From JAGORL01 sp964372415 (GTDB lineage Bacteria; Patescibacteriota; Patescibacteriia; UBA9934), in contig CAYJQH010000001.1 of the NCBI GenBank assembly GCA_964372415.1, positions 45,828-109,827 on the forward strand: a stretch of 64,000 bases of DNA. Direction: 5' to 3'. Both the position numbers and the translations under genes were made by a program. The notes beneath the pieces are model-generated. The model searched no databases, was not told where the DNA came from, and was given only the letters and a program-made list of their open reading frames with translations. Below, one piece after another: positions 15,835 through 23,489 of this stretch. Each line of letters opens with the position of its first letter. Positions within the stretch are counted from its first letter, which is position 1.

Positions 15835-17100
15835 ATGCTTGAGCGAATTCAAGATGTTCACGCTCACGAAATTCTTGACTCGCGGGGCAACCCCACTATC
15901 CACGTTACGGTGGTGCTAAAAAACGGTACCCGTGGTTCGGCTGCGGTGCCATCCGGTGCCTCTACTGGCATTCATGAAGCCTTGGAACTCCGCGATGGCG
16001 ACCCACGCCGCTACCGCGGACTTGGTGTGCGCAAGGCTGTAGCGAATGTGAACGAAAAGTTATTACGAGTGGTGAGAGGCATGGATGTTTTTGACCTGCG
16101 GGGTATTGATGACGCGATGCGGATTGCTGATGGCACCGAGAACAAACGAAAGCTTGGAGCTAACGCCATTCTTGGCGTTTCTTTAGCCTGCGCGCACGCT
16201 GGCGCCAAACGGGCTGAGCAGCCTCTCTACAGTTATCTTCGCGATGTTTATAATTTGCGCTATCGCGGCTACAAATTACCTGTGCCGTTCATGAATGTTT
16301 TTAATGGTGGCAAACACGCCGATACAAATTTGGACATGCAAGAGTTCATTATTGTCCCCCTCGGATGCAAATCGTTTTCGCGGCAACTCCAGGCAGGCAG
16401 TGAAATTTTTCATGCTCTAGGCGAGGTCTTGCATGAAGACGGATTAGACACCGATGTGGGGAACGAGGGCGGTTATGCGCCGAACGTGGGAAAGACCGAA
16501 GCGGCCCTTGAATATTTGCTTAAAGCGGTAAAGAAGGCCAAGTACAAGCCTGGAAAGGAGGTTCGTTTTGGTATCGACGTGGCGGCCAGTGAGTTTTTTG
16601 ACGAACGTAAAGGGAAGTATCTATTAAAGACCGATCGTCGACGTCTTACGGGTAATCAGCTGATTGATCTTTATGAACTTTGGCTCAAAAAATATCCCAT
16701 GCTGTCTATTGAAGATGGTTTAGCTGAAGACGAATGGGCTGATTGGCAAACACTCACCCGTCGACTGGGTGGTGATCTGTTGCTCGTTGGCGACGATCTT
16801 TTTGTGACCAATATTGAGCGGGTCAAGATGGGGCTCGAAAAGAAAGTAGCCAACGCGATTCTTATTAAAGTTAACCAGATAGGAACCTTGTCTGAAACCA
16901 TTGACACTATTCTTTTGGGACAAAAGAATCATTACAAGATCGTCGTTTCGCATCGTTCTGGTGAAACGACTGACACCACTATTAGCGATCTTGCTGTTGC
17001 GGTGAACGCTGAATACATCAAAGCTGGTGCCCCCTCGCGGTCAGAACGTTTGTGTAAATACAATCGATTACTCGAAATTGAGGAAGAGCTCGGGTCGTGA
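15835..17100 (+). CDS. eno: Enolase
   Basis: 421 residues, full length. Interconverts 2-phosphoglycerate and phosphoenolpyruvate. N-terminal HAHEILDSRGNPT and GSAAVPSGASTGIHEALELRD are canonical. Metal ligands are in FGIDVAAS, LSIEDGLAEDEW and VGDDLFVTN; the catalytic Lys is in ILIKVNQIGTLSET and the signature HRSGETTDT follows. Starts 2 nt after the SIMPL stop, so it is in the same operon. Confidence 0.97.
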   Translation: MLERIQDVHAHEILDSRGNPTIHVTVVLKNGTRGSAAVPSGASTGIHEALELRDGDPRRYRGLGVRKAVANVNEKLLRVVRGMDVFDLRGIDDAMRIADGTENKRKLGANAILGVSLACAHAGAKRAEQPLYSYLRDVYNLRYRGYKLPVPFMNVFNGGKHADTNLDMQEFIIVPLGCKSFSRQLQAGSEIFHALGEVLHEDGLDTDVGNEGGYAPNVGKTEAALEYLLKAVKKAKYKPGKEVRFGIDVAASEFFDERKGKYLLKTDRRRLTGNQLIDLYELWLKKYPMLSIEDGLAEDEWADWQTLTRRLGGDLLLVGDDLFVTNIERVKMGLEKKVANAILIKVNQIGTLSETIDTILLGQKNHYKIVVSHRSGETTDTTISDLAVAVNAEYIKAGAPSRSERLCKYNRLLEIEEELGS

Positions 17101-17114
17101 AACGATCTCAATAA

Positions 17115-18392
17115 TCAAGATGCGTGATCGTAGTGCCAACCGCTCACCCGTTCCTTGAATGAGGTTTTCATGGTGCCGAGGCGTAGCCAGGTGCCGCTCC
17201 CAAATTTTTCAGAGATTTTATCTAAAGCCGCTAAAGCTCGTTGTTGTTTTCGGTTCTGGAGGAGTAGAGGATTCGCTCCTTTAAGTGGCACTAGATCACT
17301 CGCTGAAATTCCGAGGAGCCGGATGCCGCGGTTGACGTCGAGCTCAGGCGTCAGCAGCTGCCAGCCAACATGGGCGAGCTCGAGCCCGTCGACCAGCACA
17401 TCGCGTTCTTGTTTACTGGCGCCGGTTCCTGAGAAATCACCGTATCGCGCATAAACACTGACGTGCCTGGCAGCTACCCCGTGTTTTCGCATTCTCCAGG
17501 CGACGCGATCAGCAAGAGCCAAAAGATTCATACGAACTTCGGCGTCGGTCTGAAGGTTGCTGGGGAAGGTATACGAGTTCCCCACCGACTTGGGCTGTCG
17601 TTCGATGTCGGCTACGTGATTGTCACCCCAACCACGGGCGGCAGCGTACAGAAAATTGCCGTAACTTTTGAATTCATCATGCAGCACGGCAAGTGACAAC
17701 CTTCGCAGCGTAGCGGTTGACGTTACGCCCAGGCGTTCCAGATGTTTCACGATTCGTGGGCCAATACCGCAAAAGTCGATGAGTGGTCTTGTTAAAACAA
17801 AATCAGCCGCTTCCTGCGGTGGCACGACGGTGAGGCCACTTGGTTTTACCGATTCTGAAGCTAACTTGGCCAGGAATCGGTTATCGGCAAGACCGATGGA
17901 GACAGTACATTTCTCACCGCAGGCTTCGGTGATTTCTTGGCGAATGCGTTGCGCCAGGATGGTGGCTCCAAAATAATCGCCGGCTGCCACGGTAATGTCG
18001 GCAAAAGCTTCATCGGTACTAGCAAGTTCAACGGCGTCAGCGTAGCGTTTGAGGAGGGCATAAAAACGTTCAGTGATAGCCCCGTATTTTTGTGGATCAC
18101 CGGGGATGACAATTAAGTCAGGAACAATTTTTCTGGCCTCCCAGGTGCCCATGGCGGTCTTGACCCCGAGCGCCTTGGCTTCCCGCGAGGCCGTGGTCAC
18201 GACCGAGCGTTGTTCGCGCAGCTGATTAATTTTGACCCGGGCTTGTCCTTTGTGGGCCGCAGCCACGTCGAGCGAGTGACGACCTTTGCCGGCTACCGCG
18301 ATAGCCTTTCCTCGTAAAAAATGATTCGCCTGCTGCTCCACAGAGGCGAAAAAAGAATTAAAATCCAAGTGCATGATTATTCGTTCCGTCAT
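17115..18392 (-). CDS. dinB: Y-family DNA polymerase (DinB/Pol IV-like)
   Basis: 425 residues. Translesion polymerases copy damaged templates. Catalytic acidic residues are in MHLDFNSFFASVEQ and STDEAFADIT (usually SIDEAY). The palm and thumb helix-hairpin-helix FCGIGPRIVKHLERLGV and the little finger follow. Between AIAVAGKG and VVTTASREAKALGV there is an unusual insert of about 25 residues (RHSLDVAAAHKGQARVKINQ and more) absent from standard DinB. The neighbouring DUF6504-like gene and nearby lexA suggest a damage-response role; no GTTC-N7-GTTC site is seen before it. Confidence 0.9.
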   Translation of the reverse strand: MTERIIMHLDFNSFFASVEQQANHFLRGKAIAVAGKGRHSLDVAAAHKGQARVKINQLREQRSVVTTASREAKALGVKTAMGTWEARKIVPDLIVIPGDPQKYGAITERFYALLKRYADAVELASTDEAFADITVAAGDYFGATILAQRIRQEITEACGEKCTVSIGLADNRFLAKLASESVKPSGLTVVPPQEAADFVLTRPLIDFCGIGPRIVKHLERLGVTSTATLRRLSLAVLHDEFKSYGNFLYAAARGWGDNHVADIERQPKSVGNSYTFPSNLQTDAEVRMNLLALADRVAWRMRKHGVAARHVSVYARYGDFSGTGASKQERDVLVDGLELAHVGWQLLTPELDVNRGIRLLGISASDLVPLKGANPLLLQNRKQQRALAALDKISEKFGSGTWLRLGTMKTSFKERVSGWHYDHAS

Positions 18393-18393
18393 A

Positions 18394-18461
18394 AGACGCT
18401 AGATCCTAGACTCTAGATAGGAGCGGAGGAGATCATTACTAGAGTCTAGAATCTAGCGTCT
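18394..18461. repeat. CTAG-rich palindrome before dinB
   Basis: The arms starting AGACGCTAGATCCTAGACTC (18394-18416) and ending TCTAGAATCTAGCGTCT (18439-18461) are near-perfect inverted copies over 23 nt. It fills the whole gap between dinB and the DUF6504-like gene. Confidence 0.85.
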
Positions 18462-18465
18462 GTAC

Positions 18466-18711
18466 TTATGGCGCATAGACTTCGACAAGTCGCCACTCTA
18501 GTGTTTCAGTATCAAGACGAAGCTTCATAAAATTAGCGTTGTCGGAAACCGAGAAGTAGAAAATTCGTCGCTGCCCCTCGCGGGCACCGTGCACAAGGTT
18601 AACGCGATCAATATCGTACTCACGTCCATTCCAGAGGATGTGCTTTGGCCAAACACGCCGGCCGCGAAAATCGACGTTAACCTCGATCGGTTCATTCATG
18701 TACTCGTGCAT
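18466..18711 (-). CDS. DUF6504-like small protein, partner of the Y-family polymerase
   Basis: 81 residues. The pattern HILWNGREYDIDRVNLVHG, then FYFSVSDNANFMKLRLD and LEWRLVEVYA resembles DUF6504, a small family found beside DNA polymerase Y genes in other bacteria. The beta-strand pattern ends with a conserved W-x-L-x-x-V-Y. A second ATG four residues later (MNEPIEV) is an equally likely start. It lies upstream of dinB on the same strand. Function unknown. Confidence 0.7.
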   Translation of the reverse strand: MHEYMNEPIEVNVDFRGRRVWPKHILWNGREYDIDRVNLVHGAREGQRRIFYFSVSDNANFMKLRLDTETLEWRLVEVYAP

Positions 18712-18721
18712 ATTTCTTTAG

Positions 18722-18866
18722 CTACTAGGGACTAGCCACTGGCCACTAGCCAGCGACTAGCTACTTACCACTAGCCACTAAAACTGAGTTTACATTGCCG
18801 CTAGTGGCTAGTTGGCTAACAGATAGTCCCTAGTTATTAGTGGCTGGCTAGTTGGCTAGTAGTTAG
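18722..18866. repeat. Large CTAG-rich multi-arm palindrome
   Basis: About 145 nt made almost entirely of ACTAGCC/GGCTAGT words. Perfect arms CTAGGGACTA (18725-18734) and TAGTCCCTAG (18824-18833) enclose further pairs such as CCACTAGC/GCTAGTGG. It separates the DUF6504-like gene from a small ORF. Confidence 0.8.
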
Positions 18867-19058
18867 TTATCTGAGTTTGTAGCGCAAGGTAATTTTTTGA
18901 GGGACCCGCACAAAATCCATCACGCGTCGTGCTTGTCTTCTGAATTTACGACGGTTGAACCACAGACGAGCGGCTTTCATAGGAGCGACTTCTTCGGGTA
19001 TAAGAACCAAACGATAATCTTTATGAATCTGTGAATAGCGCAGCGCCGCGGTGGTCAT
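18867..19058 (-). CDS. Small basic protein, uncertain
   Basis: 63 residues, very basic (MKAARLWFNRRKFRRQARRV). No domain recognised, no membrane helix and no ribosome binding site. It fills the space between the palindrome and lexA on the same strand and the frame is not antisense to any gene, so it may be real. Confidence 0.35.
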   Translation of the reverse strand: MTTAALRYSQIHKDYRLVLIPEEVAPMKAARLWFNRRKFRRQARRVMDFVRVPQKITLRYKLR

Positions 19059-19106
19059 ATTTTGGCAAAATTAAGACTAGGCTTTGTTGGTGGTGATTAT
19101 TTTTCT

Positions 19107-19724
19107 TTACGCGAATTTACGCATTACGGCCCTGACAATTCCTTGGATATTGATGTCACCTTTAATAATGATGGGTTTCATGGTGCTATTTGCAGGTTGT
19201 AAACGAATAAATCCTTTTTCTCGATAAAAACGTTTGAGAGTAGCGTAAGCATTATCAAGAAGTGCGACTACGATGTCCCCATTTCGGGGTGATGGGTTGC
19301 GTTCGACGATAACAAAGTCTCCATCAAAAATTCCATCTTCAATCATTGATCGCCCTTTAACTTTGAGAACATAAGAGTTCAAGGCATCCATGACGAAATC
19401 AGTGGGGACAGCTATAGCTTCTCGTTCCTCAATGGCCTCAATAGGTTCTCCGGCGGTAATGAGACCAGACAGCGGAATCATGACGGCAAGCGGTGACAGG
19501 GGGGCGACTGCAACAAGCTCAATAGACCGAGCGATGCCGTGCTCACCAGTATTGATTACCCCCTTCTCACATAAAGTTTTGATGTGCTGATGAACCGTAG
19601 CGGGGGATGACAGTCCAAGCTCTTCAGCGATTTCGCGATACGACGGTGTGTAACCGTTTGCGCGAACGAACTGTTCAATGCAATCTAGGACCTGTCGTTG
19701 TTTTTTGGTAAGTGGTGGCAGCAT
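19107..19724 (-). CDS. lexA: LexA repressor
   Basis: 205 residues from the ATG complementary to 19722-19724 (MLPPLTKKQRQVLDCIEQF); the longer frame upstream would read through the operator. The N-terminal winged helix contains SYREIAEELGLSSPATVHQHI. Autocleavage site Ala-Gly is in GLITAGEP; the catalytic Ser is in GRSMIEDGIFDGD and Lys in ATLKRF. On RecA-ssDNA contact LexA cleaves itself and frees the SOS genes. Divergent from metK; the shared gap holds a double operator, so autoregulation is likely. Confidence 0.96.
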   Translation of the reverse strand: MLPPLTKKQRQVLDCIEQFVRANGYTPSYREIAEELGLSSPATVHQHIKTLCEKGVINTGEHGIARSIELVAVAPLSPLAVMIPLSGLITAGEPIEAIEEREAIAVPTDFVMDALNSYVLKVKGRSMIEDGIFDGDFVIVERNPSPRNGDIVVALLDNAYATLKRFYREKGFIRLQPANSTMKPIIIKGDINIQGIVRAVMRKFA

Positions 19725-19742
19725 ACGCTCGAAGTTAGTATT

Positions 19743-19784
19743 GTTCGTCTTATGTTCGTATTGTAATCGAACACAAAACGAACG
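19743..19784. promoter_or_regulatory. Double LexA-type operator, two divergent GTTC-N7-GTTC sites
   Basis: GTTCGTCTTATGTTC (19743-19757) is GTTC-N7-GTTC. GAACACAAAACGAAC (19769-19783) is the same site on the other strand. Both lie 18-60 nt before lexA and metK. GTTC-N7-GTTC is the known LexA box of Alphaproteobacteria; its use by this LexA is inferred from position. Confidence 0.68.
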
Positions 19785-19820
19785 AAAGTGTTGTCTGGGG
19801 ATAAGTAAAAAATGATAAGG

Positions 19821-19826
19821 TAAACT
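19821..19826 (+). promoter_or_regulatory. -10 box TAAACT of metK, probable leaderless start
   Basis: TAAACT ends 9 nt before the ATG at 19836 and no Shine-Dalgarno is present. A -35 would fall near TTGTCT (19791-19796, with a 24-nt spacing, too long), so the promoter call rests on the -10 box. Confidence 0.45.
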
Positions 19827-19835
19827 GCCCCGAGT

Positions 19836-20867
19836 ATGTTGAAGATAGTGGAAGTTCCGCTGGCCGGACATCCTGATAAAGTATGCGATACCATTGTCGA
19901 ATCCGTGGTTGACGAATACTTGCGGCGTGATCCAGGCGCTAGCCTGGACATTCAGGCTCTAGGTTCAAATGGCATGATGATGCTTGGCGGCATTGTTGAT
20001 TCAAAAGCTGATTTTGATGTTGCCGAGATAGCGCGCGGCGCTTATGAGAAAGTTAGTTATGCCGAGCCTATAGAATTTTTTGTAAATCTTGAAAAGCCGC
20101 ACCGCGACCCGACGTCAGCTGGAATCACCGGTTCCACCGGAACCACCATCGTTTACGGTTACGCTACTCGTGAGACCCGCGAGCTTTTACCACGCGTTCT
20201 GGTTTTTGCGCACACGCTTGCCAGGCGGATTGATAATTTACGCACGAGCGACCAAAGATTTTCTTGGTTGCTGCCAGACGGAAAAGTTCAACTGGCCATG
20301 CAGGGTGATAGAGTTGAAAGTCTCGTGGTTATCGTCTCTCACGACTCCTCTCTTGATCTTACTCAGGTACAGGCACTTATTTTAGAACATGCCATTACTC
20401 CTATTTTTGGCGATTTAGGAGGAGCTAAAGTGCTCATTAATCCCGGCGGACGCTTTTCTAAGGGCGGATTTTTATTAAATGCCGGAGTAAGTGGTAGAAA
20501 GGTTTTAGCTGATACTTACGGGGGACTGTTGCCTCATGGCGGAGTTGCTTGTGTAGGCAAGGATCCTTTGAAGCCAGCCAGGTCAGGCACCTTAATGTCG
20601 CGTTTTGTGGCCCGCGAACTTGTTCGCTCTGGTGAGGCATCGAATGTGCTCGTGACTGCCGCCTACGCCTTTGGCTATGAGGAGCCGATAGCTTTTTCGG
20701 TCATTAGCGGTGACCGTCGTGATTTGAGCAGTAAGGTTCGTTCACTCTTCGATTTTCGCCCACGAGCCATTGTAGAACGATTAAATTTAGCTCGACCAAT
20801 TTTCGCTGCGGTTACCGCTCACGGTCTTTTTATGCATTCTGGAGTGCCCTGGGAAGAAGCCGCTTAG
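19836..20867 (+). CDS. metK: S-adenosylmethionine synthetase
   Basis: 343 residues, about 40 shorter than E. coli MetK. Makes SAM from methionine and ATP. The ATP-binding start GHPDKVCDTIVESVVDEYL is clear, as are GSTGTTIVYGYA and the central ADTYGGLLPHGGVACVGKDPLK (usually PHGGGAFSGKDPTKVDRS). The second acidic metal site and several loops are shortened. It could supply SAM for PrmC and QueA seen here. Divergent from lexA, so it may be weakly SOS-responsive. Confidence 0.9.
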   Translation: MLKIVEVPLAGHPDKVCDTIVESVVDEYLRRDPGASLDIQALGSNGMMMLGGIVDSKADFDVAEIARGAYEKVSYAEPIEFFVNLEKPHRDPTSAGITGSTGTTIVYGYATRETRELLPRVLVFAHTLARRIDNLRTSDQRFSWLLPDGKVQLAMQGDRVESLVVIVSHDSSLDLTQVQALILEHAITPIFGDLGGAKVLINPGGRFSKGGFLLNAGVSGRKVLADTYGGLLPHGGVACVGKDPLKPARSGTLMSRFVARELVRSGEASNVLVTAAYAFGYEEPIAFSVISGDRRDLSSKVRSLFDFRPRAIVERLNLARPIFAAVTAHGLFMHSGVPWEEAA

Positions 20868-20877
20868 CCTTCCGGTA

Positions 20878-20905
20878 TTGACAAATTTAAGTTTTAGCGT
20901 ATACT
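20878..20905 (+). promoter_or_regulatory. Consensus promoter of the 20.9-kb RNA
   Basis: TTGACA (20878-20883), 16 nt, TATACT (20900-20905), a near-consensus housekeeping promoter that begins 11 nt after the metK stop. Confidence 0.75.
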
Positions 20906-20910
20906 TTTAA

Positions 20911-21120
20911 GCGATAAGTTCTTTATCGCTTTTCTTTACTTGGCATCCAATTTTCGTGAGGCAGGGTGGATTGGGGTAGGGAGAAGGGATGGAAAGTTTC
21001 TGCCGTGGGGAGCATCGGTGGTTGATCCCACCTAATGTCAATTACCGGTGACGGCCGAAACGATACGGGAGACATTCCTTCGGGGTTCACGGTGCGCGCG
21101 CCGTGAACCCTATTTTTATT
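20911..21120 (+). ncRNA. Structured non-coding RNA, class not recognised
   Basis: About 200 nt between a consensus promoter and a strong terminator (GGGTTCACGG 21083-21092 / CCGTGAACCC 21101-21110, then TATTTTTATT). No ORF of note. Possible helices: GCGATAA/TTATCGC near the 5' end; CCAAT/ATTGG; GGCAG (20960-20964)/CTGCC (21000-21004); GGTGG/CCACC near 21018-21032; AATGTC (21034-21039)/GACATT (21071-21076). A G-rich run 20964-20988 has four tracts (GGG-N6-GGGG-N2-GGG-N4-GGG). It lacks the SRP tetraloop region, the RNase P core motifs and a tmRNA-like end. 6S RNA is the nearest by size, but I do not see its shape. Confidence 0.68.
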
Positions 21121-21159
21121 ACTCTAGAACTAAAGTGAGAGATCTTAATTTGCTTGTGA

Positions 21160-21165
21160 TATACT
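21160..21165 (+). promoter_or_regulatory. -10 box TATACT of the small membrane protein gene
   Basis: TGTGATATACT, -10 box about 43 nt before ATG 21209. The -35 is not clear. Confidence 0.4.
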
Positions 21166-21208
21166 AGGCTGGTCTCAAATTACATTGCACATTGTGCGGA
21201 GGAAATCT

Positions 21209-21463
21209 ATGCCCACTTCCAACCAGCGTTCAATCAAAAAGTCGACGCGCGCCAAGAAAAGTGCGACGCCAATCAGTCAGGGACCACGTCCCTCTGTGCC
21301 AAATGTTTGTCGCAGCTGTCACTCGCTGCCGGCTGGCAGCATGGAGCTTATGGCGCTCATGCTCGTTCTCGTATTTTCTCTTTCGGCTGTGCTCTTCACT
21401 TCTGTTTACGCGTTAACCCTTGAGCGAGTCGAGAATTCGCCTCAAGTACAAGCCGCCGCTTGA
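21209..21463 (+). CDS. Small single-pass membrane protein
   Basis: 84 residues from ATG 21209, which has a strong ribosome binding site (GCGGAGGAAA). The first 30 residues are basic, followed by VCRSCHSLPAG, a CxxC pair that could bind a metal or form a disulfide. A membrane helix spans about 50-71 (ELMALMLVLVFSLSAVLFTS). No family recognised. Confidence 0.6.
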   Translation: MPTSNQRSIKKSTRAKKSATPISQGPRPSVPNVCRSCHSLPAGSMELMALMLVLVFSLSAVLFTSVYALTLERVENSPQVQAAA

Positions 21464-21488
21464 TAGACAAAAAAGTAATTTTTAGTTT

Positions 21489-22115
21489 ATGTCACGAGTT
21501 TTTTACGGCGTGGGGGTCGCCATGCTAATTTTGTTGTTAGGTGCAGGATGTACAACTAGTCAATATAATGCTAAGAATGAAAATGCTCAAACGAGTCAGA
21601 CTAATCCTAATCTAGGAACCATCTTCGGGGAAAGCGCTATGAAATTAACATATCAAGGAAAGCTTCCAGATGAAAAAATTATTGGCAAACAAGCCAGAAT
21701 TTCTACCGAAAAAGGAGATATTGTGTTCGATTTTCTTCCCGATGTCGCCCCAGTCACGGTGTCGAATTTTATTTATCTTGCTGAGAGCGGCTTTTATGAT
21801 GGACTGACTTTCCATCGCCGTGAAGAGGGATTTGTTATTCAAGGAGGAGATCCGGCAGGGAACGGCACGGGTGGGCCCGGGTACAACATTCCGGCTGAGT
21901 TCAATAGCACTTCTCACGACAGAGGTGTCGTAGCCATGGCGCGGAGCAATCATCCTGATTCAGCTGGTAGTCAGTTTTATATCACGCTCGCGCCAGCTAA
22001 TTTTCTTGATGGTAATTACACCGTATTTGGTAAGGTTGTTTCTGGAATGGAAGTGGTTGATGAGATTCAAGTCGGCGACGTAATGACCAAGGTGGTTATT
22101 GAATCTGCCCCATGA
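21489..22115 (+). CDS. Cyclophilin-type peptidyl-prolyl isomerase lipoprotein
   Basis: 208 residues. Signal peptide with lipobox LGAGC (Cys about residue 21), so it is lipid-anchored at the cell surface. The cyclophilin domain covers about residues 65-208: DGLTFHRREEGFVIQGGDPAGNG with the catalytic Arg in FHR, GSQFYITLAP, and NYTVFGKVVSGMEVVDEI. Likely assists folding of exported proteins. Overlaps the next gene by 4 nt (ATGA). Confidence 0.93.
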   Translation: MSRVFYGVGVAMLILLLGAGCTTSQYNAKNENAQTSQTNPNLGTIFGESAMKLTYQGKLPDEKIIGKQARISTEKGDIVFDFLPDVAPVTVSNFIYLAESGFYDGLTFHRREEGFVIQGGDPAGNGTGGPGYNIPAEFNSTSHDRGVVAMARSNHPDSAGSQFYITLAPANFLDGNYTVFGKVVSGMEVVDEIQVGDVMTKVVIESAP

Positions 22116-23488
22116 TTACTGAACACACTTTTTATCAGTACCTGAAATGCCCTTCATGGGTGGCTCATGACGCCAGGGCAGAGCACAAGGAAGATGCGCT
22201 TCGGCAACGTTTGCAGGAAGACGGTTTGTTACCCGAAGTTGAGCGCAAAATTCTTGCCCGACGCAACGTCGTTGAAATTGTCGCCGAGGATATTGACCAA
22301 GCGACCGTGCGGACGGTTGAGGAAATGAAAAAAGGCACGGCCACAATTTACCGCGGAGTTCTAGCGGTTGGGCATTTTTTGGCTCGACCCGACATTTTAG
22401 AGCGGGTTGAGGGTAAATCTTCATTTGGTGATTATTACTACATTGCCTGCGACATCAAACGCTCGCGCCATCTTAAGGAAGAGTTCAAACTGCAGGGTTG
22501 TTTTTATGCCGACGTGTTGGACCTCGTTCAGGGAGCCAAGCCAGTTCAGGGTTATGTCATGCGCCCGAGCGGAGAAGTAGAAAGTTATCTGCTTGAGGAA
22601 TTCGAAACTCGTTACCGTCTTACCCTAGATTCCATAAAAAGAATCCTTGATGGTGTTGAGGAACCGCATTTTTTAACTTCTGACTGTAAACAGTCGCCCT
22701 GGTTTCATGCCTGCAAAGCCCAGGCTGCGAGCTGCGATGACCTCTCACGGTTGAACCGAATTTGGCGGAGCGAAGCTAAAGAGCTTGCGTCAGCTGGTTT
22801 TTTAAGGGTAACAGACTTAGCCAATATTCACCCCGACCTTCTGGCGGCAAAGGTTAAGGGTATTCCTCACGAGCGCTTAAATTTTCTTCATCTACAAGCG
22901 AAGTCGTTTGTTACCGGTAAGCCGCATATCATGCAAAAAGTTGACCTCCCGGCTGGGAACACAGCTTTAATACTTGATATTGAGAGCGATCCCTTGCGTG
23001 ATGCGCACTATCTTTTTGGTGTTCTTTTTGTTGATGGCAAAGAGGAGCGCTTTCATTCTTTTTTAGCCAAAGATCCGAACGACGAAAAGCAGGTTTGGGA
23101 GGATTTTGTGCGGTTTGCTAAGGACTACGTTGGGGTACCTATATACCATTATGGATGGGCTGAGATTGACGTTTTCCGTTCCTTGGCTAAAAAATACGGC
23201 ACCTCGCCAGAGGTCATTGCTGATTTTGAAGAGCGCTCAGTTGATCTTCTGCTTAGGCTTCGTGAGGCGGTAATTTTTCCGTTGTCATTTTATTCTCTTA
23301 AAGATATCGCTCAGCATTTAGGTTTCCGTTGGCGTCATGAGGATGCCTCGGGCTTGAATTCAGTTCTCTGGTATGAAGAGTGGCTAAAAAGCGGTAACGA
23401 AGACGCACTAAAAGATGTGGTTGAATATAACGAAGACGATGTTCGAGCAACTTGGTTTTTACGCGAATGGACGGTAAAAAATACCTAA
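22112..23488 (+). CDS. TM0106-type RecB-like nuclease with RNase H-fold C-terminus
   Basis: 458 residues. The first 200 residues resemble a RecB/Cas4-like nuclease (ITEHTFYQYLKCPSWVAHDA at the start, DYYYIACDIKRSRHLKEEFKLQ with the D and K of the PD-(D/E)xK core). From about 285 a DEDD exonuclease-like domain follows: TALILDIESDPLRDAHYLFG, PIYHYGWAEIDVFRSL and YNEDDVRATWFL, which carry the D-E, D and D ligands. This pairing matches COG2251/TM0106 proteins, proposed to act in DNA repair or defence. Translationally coupled to the cyclophilin gene. Confidence 0.82.
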   Translation: MITEHTFYQYLKCPSWVAHDARAEHKEDALRQRLQEDGLLPEVERKILARRNVVEIVAEDIDQATVRTVEEMKKGTATIYRGVLAVGHFLARPDILERVEGKSSFGDYYYIACDIKRSRHLKEEFKLQGCFYADVLDLVQGAKPVQGYVMRPSGEVESYLLEEFETRYRLTLDSIKRILDGVEEPHFLTSDCKQSPWFHACKAQAASCDDLSRLNRIWRSEAKELASAGFLRVTDLANIHPDLLAAKVKGIPHERLNFLHLQAKSFVTGKPHIMQKVDLPAGNTALILDIESDPLRDAHYLFGVLFVDGKEERFHSFLAKDPNDEKQVWEDFVRFAKDYVGVPIYHYGWAEIDVFRSLAKKYGTSPEVIADFEERSVDLLLRLREAVIFPLSFYSLKDIAQHLGFRWRHEDASGLNSVLWYEEWLKSGNEDALKDVVEYNEDDVRATWFLREWTVKNT

Positions 23489-23489
23489 T

